A stretch of 64,000 bases of DNA from positions 850,501-914,500 of the forward strand of contig JACEHZ010000589.1 in assembly GCA_017893485.1 (NCBI GenBank), read 5' to 3'. This DNA is from Hemerocallis citrina (Eukaryota; Streptophyta; Magnoliopsida; Asparagales; Asphodelaceae). Numbering within the stretch: position 1 is the first letter of the stretch; each line of letters starts with the position of its first letter. The position numbers and the translations under genes were made by a program. The notes under the pieces are model-generated. The model saw only the letters and a list, made by a program, of their open reading frames with translations, was not told the origin of the DNA and ran no database searches. Positions 32,231 through 43,349 of this stretch are shown one piece after another.

Positions 32231-34315
32231 GCAGTTTCATCTGAGCGCCGACCCTGAGGTCGCTTGGCGGAGCGTAGGGGATCGGTAGAAGAGCCCCCTC
32301 ACTTGTTGGAAAAGCAAGGGGATGTCGAGATTGGTGGAGTAGGGTTCTTCTTGTCGAGCATCGAGAGTCGGCAGATGAGCCCCCGCTCTTGTTGGAAAAA
32401 CAATGGGACGTCGAGATTGGTGGAGAATGAGATCTTTTTGCTAAGCGTATATGGTCGTCAGCCGAGCCCCTCGATGTTAGGGGGATAGATTTGGGGCTCG
32501 CGGCGCCATCCGAGCGTCGAGCCTCCTATCGAATAGAGGAGGTTATTAAGGCTCGCGGTACCATCCGAGCGTCGAGCCTCCTGTCGAATAGAAGGGGATT
32601 TTGGGGCTCGCGGTGCCATCCGAGCGTCGAGCCTCTTGTCGAACAGAAGAGGATTTTGGGGCTCGCGGTATCATCCGAGCGCCGAGCCTCCTATCGAATA
32701 GAGGAGGATTTTGGGGCTCGCGGTACCATCCAAGCTCCGAGCCTCCTAACTTGTTGGAAAAGCCTGGGGATTTTGGTGGCTCGCGGTACCATCCGAGCGC
32801 CGAACCTCCTAACGAATAGAGGAGGATTTTGGGGCTAGCGGTGCCATCCGGGCGCCGAGCTTCCTATCGAATAGAGGAGGATTTTGGGGCTCGCGGCACC
32901 ATCCGAGCGCTGAGCCTCCTGACTTGTTGGAAAAGCCCTGGGGTTTTTTTGGTGGCTCACGGTACCATCCGAGCGTCGAGCCTCCTATCGAATAGAGGAG
33001 TATTTTGGGGCTTGCGGTGCCATCCGAGCGTCGAGCCCCCTGACTTGTTAGAAAAGTCTGGGGGTTTTTTGGTGGCTCGCGGTACCATCCGAGCGTCAAG
33101 CCTCCTATCGAATAGAGGAGAATTTTGGGGCTCACGGTGCCATCCGAGCACCGAGCCCCCTGACTTGTTGGAAAAGCCCTGGGGGTTTTTTGGTGGCTCG
33201 TGGCACCATCCGAGCGTCGAGCCTCCTATCGAATAAAGGAGGATTTTGGGGCTCGTGGTGCCATCCGAGCGCCCAGCCCCCTGACTTGTTGGAAAAGCCT
33301 GGGGGTTTTTTGGTGGCTCACGGTACCATCCGAACGTCGAGCCTCCTGTCAAATAGAGGAGGATTTTGGGGCTCGCAGAATCATCCGAGCACCGAACCTC
33401 CTATCGAATAGAGGAGGATTTTGGAGCTCGCGGTACCATCCGAGCTCCGAGCCTCCTGACTTGTTGGAAAAGCCTGGGGGTTTTGGTGGCTCGCGGTACC
33501 ATCCAAGCACCGAACCTCCTAACGAATAGAGGAGGATTTTGGGGCTCGCGGTGCCATCCGAGCGCCGAGCTTCTTGTCGAATAGAGAAGGATTTTGGGGC
33601 TTGCGGCACCATCCGAGCGCCGAGCCTCCTGACTTGTTGGAAAAGCCCTGGGATTTTTTTGGTGGCTCGCGGTACCATCCGAGCATCGAGCCTCCTATCG
33701 AATAGAGGAGGATTTTGGGGCTCGTGGTGCCATCCGAGCGCCGAGCCCCCTAACTTGTTGGAAAAGCTGGGGGTTTTTTGGTGGCTCGCGGTACAATCCG
33801 AGCGTCGAGCTTCCTATCGAATAGAGCAGGATTTTAGGGCTCGCGGTGCCATCCGAGTGCCGAGCCCCCTGACTTATTGGAAAAGCCCTGGGGGTTTTTT
33901 GGTGGCTCACGGCACCATCTGAGCGTCGAGCCTCCTATCGAATAGAGGAGGATTTTGGGGCTCGCAGTGCCATCCGAGCACCGAGCCCTCTGACTTGTTG
34001 GAAAAGCCTGGGGGTTTTTTGGTGGCTCGCGGTACCATCCGAGCGTCGAGCCTCCTATCGAATAGAGGAGGATTTTGAGGCTCGTGGTGCCATTCGAGTG
34101 CCGAGCCCCCTGATTTGTTGGAAAAGCCTGGTGGTTTTTTGGTGGCTCGGGGTACTATCCGAGCGTCGAGCCTCCTATCAAATAGAGGAGGATTTTGGGG
34201 CTCGCGGTACTATCCGAGCGTCGAGCCTCCTATCAAATAGAGGAGGATTTTGGGGCTCGCGGTGCCATCTGAGCGCCGAGCCCTCTGACTTGTTGGAAAA
34301 GCCTGGGGGTTTTCA
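32230..34315 (-). repeat. Array B of Gypsy-2 (about 55-bp units, some longer)
   Basis: About 35 units of the type GGCTCGCGGTGCCATCCG..AGCGCCGAGCC, with spacing near 55 bp (for example 32495, 32550, 32604). Two kinds alternate in much of the array: one followed by 'CTATCGAATAGAGGAGGATTTT', the other by 'TGACTTGTTGGAAAAGCC..GGGG'. The dyad GGCTCG-N17-CGAGCC is kept in most. It occupies the same place as array B in Gypsy-1. Confidence 0.93.
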
Positions 34316-34509
34316 CTAGTGGCTGGCCATGCATTCCCAACCGTTTTTATGCTGTGAGTGCCAAGGGTAAAAGGGTAATTTTGCCCCCCCATGCTGACGT
34401 CACAAGCGCGTGGATCGAAGCGACTCAGGTCTTAGTGGCTGTTGGATCTTAGTGATCAAGATCCAACGGTTAGATCTTTTCGCAAAATTCGAGGAGTCTC
34501 TTTCTCTGT

Positions 34510-34521
34510 TATAAATCCCCC
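34510..34521 (+). promoter_or_regulatory. TATA box of Gypsy-2 antisense gene 1
   Basis: TATAAATCCCCC precedes a CT-rich stretch (34522-34560) and the antisense frame, and matches the box on the - strand at 20671-20678 in Gypsy-1. Confidence 0.7.
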
Positions 34522-37500
34522 CTCCCCCTTTTCTCTCCTTTATTTCCTCACTTGTGTTTTCCAACTTTCAAGAACAGGGGTTTTTTCTCATCTGCCGTCG
34601 GCGAACTTTTCCGATGATCTTTCCATTAGCACGGTACTTTCAAGTTAGTATTTCTGATTCGTAATATCGTGCTCTCAGTCTGGCTCCGAGGCAAGCTCGT
34701 CAGGCCATTCTGAGAAGGAAGCTGGGTCACCTTTGACATCTTGGTCCCTGGGAGATTATGGAATTAAAGAGGAGGTTCTGTCAGATCCAAAGTCGGATGG
34801 CGAGAATGAGGTAGTTTTCATCGTGCAACCGTTGAGATCTCGTAGGCCAGGGAAGAAGCCTGTGGATGAGGGCTAGGGGGAGAAGGAAGAGAAGGACCCC
34901 GAAGGAGGGAGGGATTTCGATGACGAGAGGGCGATGAGGAAGAGGAGGGTAATGAAGAAGAGCAGGACCCTAAGGGAGATGATGATGAGGAGGATGAGGT
35001 GGAAGATTCCGAGGGGGACCAGGGGGAGCCCGATCAGGGTGCCGGGGGAGACGATGTTCGAGGAGATGCGGGGGAAGGTACTGCAGGAGGGGTAGCCGAG
35101 GGCGAGGGTGATCTCCTTCTTCTGCCACCATTGTCGACACCGTCTCCGAAGAGGAAACCTCGCCCTCGTAGGAGGAAAAAGAAGTGGATCCGTCCGGATA
35201 GCCCCCCCTCGCCAGATAAATATGCCCCTAGACTGGGGTTCGAGTTTGCCCCTGTCACCTTCAAAAATTCCGGGTCAATTAGGATGTATCCAGATAACGT
35301 TAAGGATCTCGCTCCGCTCCCCTTCGTGCTGGGTGATGAGAGTCGGGTGAAGATAAGGATGGACGGTATCCAGTGTGTCCTGAGGGCGGACTACCTGCAC
35401 ATCCTGAGGGCGGCTTATTTTATCCCCAAGGAGTTCGAACTCCTGATTCCGAGCCCCGGTATTCGTCCAACCACCACTCTTGCACCGGGCTACTGCGTTT
35501 TTCCCGTGGATGCCTTCATTTCGGGACTTAGGCTGCCGTTGCACCCCTTCATCAAGAGGTCTTGAATTGGGCGAAGTTGAGCCCGATGCAGTACGACCCC
35601 AATTCGTGGAAACATTTGGTTTGCTTTATCTTGAAGTGCCAAGAGAAGGGGGTCAAGCTGAGGCTTACGTACTTCTGCGCTATCTTGGGGATGAGCTCAT
35701 TGGGTGATGTGGAGGAAATCTTTTATCTTTCGCCGCGACCTCATAAGAAGGTGATGCACGGCCATCCGGACTCCATCAAAGGATGGTAGGAGAAGTACTT
35801 CATAGTTCGGAGTGAGAAGCCTTGGGGGATTCCAACCGCCTGGAACTTTTTTTAAGCCAAACCATAAACCTCCGAAGCGCAGCGAGTTGACGGAGAAAGA
35901 ATGGGCGAAGGTGGAGAAGATTGTTGGGAGGCACAGCATAGGGTGGCCCCGAGTGACGAAAATACATCTGGCCCGAGCCGGACTGAGCCCAGCCAACCCT
36001 AGTATGTTTTTGTTCTGAATTTTCCTATCTTTCTGCCTCCGTGTTAACATTTGCCTCTCTTCTTCCATTTTGTAGAGATGACGGCCAAGCAGCTCGACAA
36101 TAGGCAGACCTTGTTGGCCGTTGCTGCCAAGATGAGGGCGGAGAAGGAAAAGAAGGCGGAGCAGGATAAGGCAGCTGCCCAAGGCGCGGGGTCCAGCAAG
36201 GGACCGGCCTCGGAGGCTGTGGAGCCATCCCCAAAGAGGGTGAAGAAGCATCACCACACGCCAAGGGCATCTAGGGAGGCGAGGGGAAGCTCCGGTAGCA
36301 GATTGACCTCCGAAGTCTCGGAGCAGAGGCTTCCCCCACCTCGGCCCAGTGCCGAGTAGATAGTTGGGCAACAAGGACTGAGGCCACATTCCCCTGATTG
36401 GTCGGTTCTCGCAGGGGATTCTCTGCTTGAGGGTCCAGTGGCCATAGAGGTGGTCAGGAACATTGCCACAGAGCGAGATCGTATGGCTCTGGCGACGCAG
36501 ACGTCTGAGATGGCCTTAATGCGATGGTCTCAAGCGCAGCTCTCAGTGAGTGCTCGTAATTTTTCTTCGAGTTTAGACTCTAAGATTTCTTCTAACTTTT
36601 TCTTCCTCGAACAGGCGATGCTTCATGGGCAGCAATTTCAGAAGTGCTTGGAGAAGGAGGTCTTCATTGAGAGGAGGAACGCGAAGAAGTATGTCTGCGA
36701 GTTGACCAAGCTGTTGGATGAGCTGAAGGAGGCTCGGAGTGTAACACCCCGCAAAATTTAATTGACAATTTTGCCCTCGGGTGTTACGCACGTGCATTTT
36801 GTACTATTATTGATTATATCCATAATGCATTTTGATATGTATTTTGAATTCCAATTATTTATGCAATCCCGTATTCTTAAAATCACATTTGAGACAACTC
36901 AAATGCTAAATTTCAATCTTTGAGTTTTTACGTGTTTTTACGTATTATCGATGCACGTGTCGATTTTGGGTATTCCACCGTTACGTGCAAAGATCTCAAT
37001 GGATTTCAATCATTTATTTTTATAAACATGTTTAAATTCATTTTTTGTAAATAGAATTCAATTTTTGTCTATTTTAGTTAAAATAAATTTCTACGTGCAA
37101 TACACGTGTTTTCTGTACGTTTGAGTATAATATCAAATATGTATATTAAATATACTTTTTGTTGAATTCCAATTAATTATAAATATTTTTCAGGATGATA
37201 AAGTCAATTTTGTATTTTTGAGATTTTACTGGCGACGCACGTGTTTTGGTGCACGTGTTTAAGCGCGTTCTTCCTTCAAAAAAAAATTTCATGAAATGTG
37301 TGTGTGTTTTAATTGTGCATGAAAAGTATAATTTTTAAAGTTAATTTTATGTATTTATTACATATATAGATAATTATTTTAAAAGGATTAAATAAATAAA
37401 TTGTTTTTGTACACAAAGCACGTGCACGTGCACACGTGCGATGTGCACATTTTGGGGACCGGGCTGTTGTGAGAGGAGGGAAAATTCTGAAGTTTGATTT

Positions 37501-37588
37501 TGAAAAGAGGGAGGGAAAACAAGTTTTAGAAGTGGGGTTAATGGTGTTTATGTGGGAGGTAGTTATACTAACTACCATACTACTCTCT

Positions 37589-37598
37589 TATAAAAATA
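37589..37598 (+). promoter_or_regulatory. TATA box of LTR-like unit 2
   Basis: TATAAAAATA followed 15-60 bases on by CTCTCTTTCTCTC, as in many plant LTR promoters. Confidence 0.6.
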
Positions 37599-38507
37599 CC
37601 CCCTTAGTCTCTCTTTCTCTCATCTCTTTTCTCTCTTCTCTCTTGCCTATGCCGAAAGCAACCCCAAACCAGCATAGCCTTGCCCATTTCTCCGCCTAAT
37701 CACCATTCCACTTGCCTATATGCATATACTAATGTATATATATGTACATACATAGTATGTGTACATGAAAGAAGATAGGAGGTGTTCTTGATGTTGCCAA
37801 ATGGAGATGGAGATACTCACTATTGCTGACCGGAAGGACGTGGGAGGCTTGCTTGGAGGCACGGATTTCGAGGAGTTGCAATTGGAGTTTCTTTAGGAGC
37901 TCTTAATTCCAGGAGTTTATTTGAGTACAAATCTTCAATTTAGGTGGGTGTTTCTTAAATACTTTCTAATTTAGGAATATAAATTTGCATGATAGTTGAT
38001 ATATTATTCATTTGGTTGAAATTGAATTGGTATTATGAAATTACATGCAAATTAATGAATCGTTAAATTTTGATTGATTGTGGTAAATGCAAATTACTAT
38101 GCTATTCCTTAAATTGTTATCATTGCTAGTTGAATCGCTAGAATTGAAGTGATTGCATGAAATTGATGCATATTGAGACATGATTAGAATAATGTAAACA
38201 TGTTGTTTGTTGAGAATGTGGTAAAGAAGTGTGATTATAAACCCAAAATGTTATTTATACAAGTATAGAGATTTTTGTAAAGTGATTTTGATAAAAGAAA
38301 ACAATCTATTTGAAAAATTGATTGAATATATGTTTTGATGCATTTTAAAGGATTTTATTGAAAGACGAGGAACTTGAGAATTTGATAACATATACGATAT
38401 TGTTTTAAAAGGAATATATTCTGTAAATAATTTATATTTTGTATATGGAAATACAAATCGATTAAAAGGTCGAAGAATATATGCAAAGATGCAATTAGTG
38501 AAGTTGA

Positions 38508-38817
38508 CAGTCGACTGTCTAACTTCCACAGTCGACTGTCAAGTATAAGAAATTGGGTTTTCATCGGTAGGACAGTCGACTGACTACTTCCACAGTCGAC
38601 TGCTGTTGTACTGAATTTTGGTGTTTGGGGTTTTCAAAGTATTCGCGGAACAGTCGACTGATTCCTGGTCGACAGTCGACTGAACCGACTGTGTTATTAT
38701 TAATGTTTCAAAGTTTTCGTAAAACAGTCGACTGATTCTTTGTCGACAGTCGACTGAACAGACTGAGATGTTTTGATGTTCGCTGAACAATCGACTGACA
38801 CTGTCACCAGTCGACTG
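38508..38817. repeat. Five pairs of CAGTCGACTG palindromes
   Basis: Nine exact CAGTCGACTG and one variant (CAATCGACTG) start at 38508/38529, 38573/38593, 38651/38673, 38725/38747 and 38788/38808. Within pairs the spacing is 20-22 bp; between pairs it is 63-78 bp. Flanks differ between pairs more than the palindromes do. Confidence 0.95.
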
Positions 38818-39296
38818 AACCGAACTATTTTCTGGTTCTTGAGTTTGGATTTGATTCTTGACAAATGAAAGTTAAATAAGTTGAATATGAGATTTTATGG
38901 TCATTAATAATTGATTGAGTTTTATTGTGAAATGCACACCAGGAGGTGGAAGATGAAATTGATAAAGAAATCAGATTGAATCGTTCTCATGTTATGAGAT
39001 TATAAAAGAAATGTTTTGAGAAAGAGTTTGTGAACAAAAGAAATGGAATTATTATTGGAGATTGATTATGAAATATTGTTGATCTCTAGAAAGAGATAGT
39101 TGTTGGAATCTAGAGGCTAGGCGAGACCCTAGTGACCAGCAGTTTTATTTATGATTTGAGAGCTAACCGTTGAGGGTTGAGCGTCTCTCGAGAAGTAGCC
39201 AGGTAGGCTGACTGTCTCTGTTGTTGATTTAAGTCCGGTAGGGTAAGCTAGTTCTAGGTTGCAATGATTTTCTTTTGAAACAAACTTTGTAAGGAT

Positions 39297-39900
39297 GTAA
39301 TGAAAGTAAGAGACAAACATAAGTATGAGAGCCTCGAGTCTACGATGCGGATGTGATCCACAGAATGCATGCTTGATGAGTCAAGACATGGCGTGGGCAA
39401 TACTCCAGAATGATCGGACTCTAGCTACGCTTGTGGGATGTTTGGTGACTGCAAGAGGATCGTGTGCCATGAAGGAGGCTGAATTACTGCAGAATGCATA
39501 CTTGATGAGTCAAGACATGGCGCGGGATTCCCCTCCAGGTTTTCTGTACACGTGCTTGTATTCATAAATCATCTATGATACTTACCGAATTTATAGAGAG
39601 ATACATAGTGAAGATGTGATGAAAGTGAGAGAAAAACATGAGTATGAGAACTAGGGTTTACGGTGCGGGTGTGTGAGCCACAGAATGCATGCTTGATGAG
39701 TCAAGACATGGCGTGGGCACAACTCAGAATGATCGGACTCTAGCCACGCTTGTGGGATGTTTGGTGAATGCAAGAGGATCGTGTGCCATGAAGGAGACTG
39801 AATTACCGCAGAATGCATGCTTGATGAGTCAGGACATGGCGCGGGATTCCCCTCCAGGTTTTCTGTATACGAGCTTGTACTCATAGATCATCTGGGATAC
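39297..39900 (+). repeat. Tandem duplication of about 318 bp in LTR-like unit 2
   Basis: The segment with AATGCATGCTTGATGAGTC and ATGGCGTGGGC occurs at 39365 and again at 39683. Flanking text (GATGTGATGAAAGTGAGAG, AGGTTTTCTGTA) repeats in the same order. Each copy contains the phrase CTTGATGAGTCAAGACATGG or its GAGTCAGGAC variant twice, so the unit has an internal half-repeat. Confidence 0.85.
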
Positions 39901-41037
39901 TTACCGTAGTTACAGTAGTAGATTAAGTCATGGCGAGGGATTGAACCCTACAAGAAGAAGAACGATTAAGAGGCTTGCCCTCGGACCTATGTAGTATGGG
40001 ATGCATAGAATGCGAACAAGTGTGCATTAGTATCATGTAATATAAATAACTGCATTAAAGACTAAGTGCACCGCACAACACGACATCAGCAGGATAGTCC
40101 CTTTGTAGCTTTGTTTGTGATCAAGTTTGTGTTTGCTAAAGTATTTAAGAATCGTTATACTATTTCCGGCATAGAGAGGATGGCCGTGTATAATATTTCG
40201 TCAGTTGTAAGCAACTGTCGCGCCCACAATTTATATGCAGGGTATGGAGTTACATGAAGATACAAAGATGATTTGATGCTGTTGATTACTTAAATGTTAA
40301 AGTTGTAACAATTGTACATTCATTATTGTTGTATTTTATTAATTCCGCTGCGTATTAATGTAAAAGACTCTGATGTAATTATTTTTGAAATAAAAGTTTT
40401 AAATTCCTTGTAAAATTGTACGAAAGAAGTGAAAAGAAGTGAAAAGATCCTGTAGAACATCTCGAATTCAGTGTATTTAGGATTCGGGGCGTTACACGGA
40501 GCATGGAGACAGTCCACGAGGCCCAGATGGCCTTGATAGCCGATTATCATAAGAAAGAGGTGGATCGTCTGAAGGAGAAGGCATGGGAAGAAGCTGAGAA
40601 GGCGCGGAAGGCCATGGAGGAGGCGGAGATCACCAAGGCGGATACCCTAATCCTGGCGCAGGACGAGGCCTATGATAAGGCTAAGAAGCATTTTCGGTTG
40701 ATCTATCCGAACAAGAGGGTCGACCACCTCCACTACAACTGGTAGCCCGAGCATCCGCTGACACCCGGTGGCGAGGAGATGGGGGACCCTCGCAAAGAGG
40801 AGGTCGGGGGTGACCCTACTGACGAAAAGGTGCCACCCCCCCCCCCCCCCCTCTCCCCCTCAAGCATAGTTTAGGTTCTCCCTTTTGATTTGTAAACGCC
40901 TTGCGCGGACTAGCCACCGCCTTTTGTAGAACAAAAATTTTGAACTTAATTCAAGATAATTTTTTGACCGATGCTCCATGACTTGTTGCTTTTTTAGTCT
41001 CTTTTGTGACTTATTGTTTTTCCTGTCTTTTTGATAG

Positions 41038-41496
41038 ATGCATGAGGTCCTCGGTGCCGACCATATTTCTGCCGAGGCCTTCTTGGTCCGAGCTGGGCTG
41101 GGGTCCATGGAGACTACTCTGGCTCGCCAACAAAAGCAGACTCAGGATCGAGTGGCCGCAGTGAATTACTTCATAAACAAGTCAAGGGAGCTCAGCTTGG
41201 TGGTCGCTCGTCTGAGGAAAGCTATAGCCGACCGGGACTGGTGGGTAATTGAGATGAACTGGTCAATCTCGTATGTCTCGAGTGGGTGGTCGGCTTCGGA
41301 GACTTTTCTTCATGAGGACGTTGTTGAGAAAGAGTTGGAGAACCGCAGGTTGAAGCTGGTGCTAGGCGCTGGTTTGATCGAGGTGGCGAGCAATTCCGTA
41401 CTAGGACCTTCTCCGACCTTTTTCTTGGAGGGGGCCCAGCATGAAGATGCAAAAAGCTCAGTCGCGGGAGAGCCTTCCCTGGTTGGGTCGGCCTAG
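41038..41496 (+). pseudogene. Gypsy-2 antisense frame 2 (coiled-coil-like)
   Basis: An uninterrupted 152-codon frame starts MHEVLGADHISAEAF. It matches the broken frame at 13168-13806 in Gypsy-1, with shared AVNYFINKSRELSL, LRKAIADRDWW and NWSISYVSS stretches. It is charged and helical, consistent with a coiled coil. TTTTGATAG lies directly before the ATG, so this could be a 3' exon joined to antisense gene 1 or a separate small gene. Despite the open frame I class it as part of a dead element, because the upstream exons are broken. Function unknown. Confidence 0.6.
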
Positions 41497-42150
41497 CGTG
41501 AGAAGGAACCCGAGGGAAGCGTCGAATTTGAGTTTTAAGCCGAGCATGAGTGATTTGTAAGCTTTTCATTGTATTTGTGCTGCCGTTACTGACGCATGAT
41601 AAGTAATAAAAAAAACTACCGACTTCTTTAACTATGACGATTCATTGAGTGAGGATTGTTGCCGAGCTCGGCCATGTAAGGGGTCGCTGCCGAGGGAAAA
41701 AGGCCGCATGGTAGCTTCATGCAGGCAACGCATAATTAGTGGCGTTTCGCCTTCCGATAAGCATTAATGGTGGCGTTTCGCCTTCCGTCGTTTGGGCTTC
41801 CCTGATGCAATAATTGCGCTTCTCAGGGGACTATATAACCCCCATCCCCTCCTTGTTTTTTTATCAGGAATTGGGATTGACTTATCCGCCATACGATTTG
41901 GGTGCCTATCGAAGACGGGCATCCTAGATGTAGAACTTTGGTCCGAGAGTTTTGGATTGGTGGCACACCAATCACCCTCGAACAATTTGGGGTTTTGGCT
42001 TTGAGGGCTGTAAACCTCGGATTGTTCATTGGTGTGTAGTGGGCCAATTAATTGGTTCGGAGGCTCGGAGAGAGTCCTAGGTCGGTGGCTCCCCTACCGC
42101 ACTCGAATAATTCGGGGTTTTAGCTCTTGAAAGCCGTAAACCCTGAGTTG
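41497..42150 (-). other. Gypsy-2 spacer between antisense frame 2 and arrays
   Basis: It contains a two-copy repeat about 125 bp apart (TCGAACAATTTGGGGTTTTG near 41979 and TCGAATAATTCGGGGTTTTA near 42104) and GGCGTTTCGCCTTCCG twice (41742 and 41773). No gene is seen. Confidence 0.65.
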
Positions 42151-42179
42151 CTCGTGGGTGAGAGGAGGGTCAACCAACG

Positions 42180-43345
42180 ATCCAAAGCTCGGTGCGTTTG
42201 CCGAAAGCGGGCGCCCTAAACCTTAATGAAATTTTTTTGAAATGGTCGTGGCTGAAGGTCGTGGCCGAGCGTAAAGGTCGCGTGGCTTTGAAGAAAGCCA
42301 AGGCCTTGCTCGAGGTTGACGACAAGCCCCCACACTTGTTCTCGGAAAGATGGCACGGGTGTAGTTGGCGGTTGCCGCCGAGAACATAGGTTGATGGTTT
42401 TAAAAAAGCCCAAATCATGCTCGGGGCAGATGCCGAGCCCCCATACTATGGAGAAAGCCAGTAATAGGCGTAGCTGAAGGTCGTCGCCGAGTGTAAAGAT
42501 CGCGTGGCTTTGAAGAAAGCCTAGGCCTTGCTCGAGGTCGACGATGAACCCCCACACTTGTTCTCAAAAAGATGGCACTGGTGTAGCTGGCGGTTGCCAC
42601 CGAACGCATAGGTTGATGGTCTTGAAAAAGTCCAAACCATGCTTGGGGCAGATGCCGAGCCCCCACACCATAAAAAAAGCTAGTAATGGGCGTAGCTGAA
42701 AATCGTCGCCGAGCGTAAAGGTCGCGTGGCCTTGAAGAAAGCTAAGGCCTTGCTCGAGGTCGACGACGAGCCCCCATACTTGTTCTCAGGAAGATGGCAC
42801 GAGTGTAGCTGGCAGCTGCCGCCGAGCGCATAGGTTGATGGTTTTGAAAAGGCCCAAACCATGCTCGGGACAGATACCGAGCCCCCTCACCAAGGAGAAA
42901 GCCAGTAATGTGCAAAGCTGAAGGTCGTTGCCGAGCATAAAAGTCGCGTGGCTTTGAAGCAAGCCAAGACCTTGCTCGAGGTCGACGATGAGCCCCCACA
43001 CTTGTTCTCAGGAAGATGGCACGGGTGTAGCTGGCAGTTTTCGCCGAGCGCATAGGTTGATGGTCTTGAAAAAGCCCAAACCATGCTTGGGACAGATGCC
43101 GAGCCCCTACACCATGGAGAAAGCCAGTCATGGGCGCAGCTGAAGGTCGTCGCAGAGCGTAAAGGTCGTGTGGCTTTGAAGAAAGCCAAGGTCTTGCTCG
43201 AGGTCGACAATGAGCCCCCACACTTGTTCTCAGGAAGATGGCACGAGTGTAGCTGGTAGTTTCAGCCGAGCGCATAGGTTGATGGTCGTGAAAAAGCACA
43301 AACCATGCTCGGGACAGATGCCGAGCTCCCGTACCGTGGAGAAAA
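42180..43345 (-). repeat. 222-bp higher-order tandem repeat of Gypsy-2
   Basis: The marker CTTGTTCTC occurs at 42335, 42557, 42779, 43001 and 43223, exactly 222 bp apart each time. Each unit carries two TGCTCG-N10-CGAGCC dyads. The array abuts array A of the same element. Confidence 0.93.
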
Positions 43346-43349
43346 CCCC

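Larger units (their letters stand above)
36740..40496 (+). mobile_element. LTR-like unit 2 (probable solo LTR, 3.76 kb) inside Gypsy-2
   Basis: It begins TGTAACACCCC and ends GGGGCGTTACA and is flanked by perfect 5-bp duplications CGGAG (36735-36739, 40497-40501). No coding genes are seen. TATAAAAATA (37589-37598) followed by CT-rich sequence fits an LTR promoter. Its ends resemble those of unit 1. The size and TGTAACACCCC start fit a chromovirus-type LTR left after LTR-LTR recombination; a non-autonomous element cannot be excluded. Confidence 0.78.
34657..40890 (+). pseudogene. Gypsy-2 antisense gene 1 (PF04195-like), split by an insertion
   Basis: On the + strand, antisense to the element. 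An acidic/serine-rich N-part (SQSGSEASSSG) reaches a stop at 34874-34876, and a frame change near 34930 leads into the acid-rich segment from 34999. The PF04195-like domain is clear: FISGLRLPLHPFIKR, then QYDPNSWKHLVCFIL and YFCAILGMSSLGD across a one-base shift near 35565, EIFYLSPRPH, GWPRVTKIHLARAGLSPA. Introns 36002-36075 and 36546-36614 have GT..AG ends and match the Gypsy-1 positions. LTR-like unit 2 splits the fourth exon at 36740; the frame resumes at 40502 (METVHEAQMALIADYHKKE), a charged helical tail. Role unknown. Confidence 0.8.

Noticed and set aside
34644..34678. A GTTAGT..CTCTCAG stretch near the start of the antisense gene, also seen at 20522-20555, looks like a conserved intron.
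   Set aside because: It is only 34-35 bases long, well under the size of spliced plant introns. I left the start of the antisense gene open instead.
42216..43299. Long repetitive open frames on the - strand over the 222-bp array.
   Set aside because: 222 is divisible by three, so an open frame persists automatically from unit to unit. There is no sign of a real protein.
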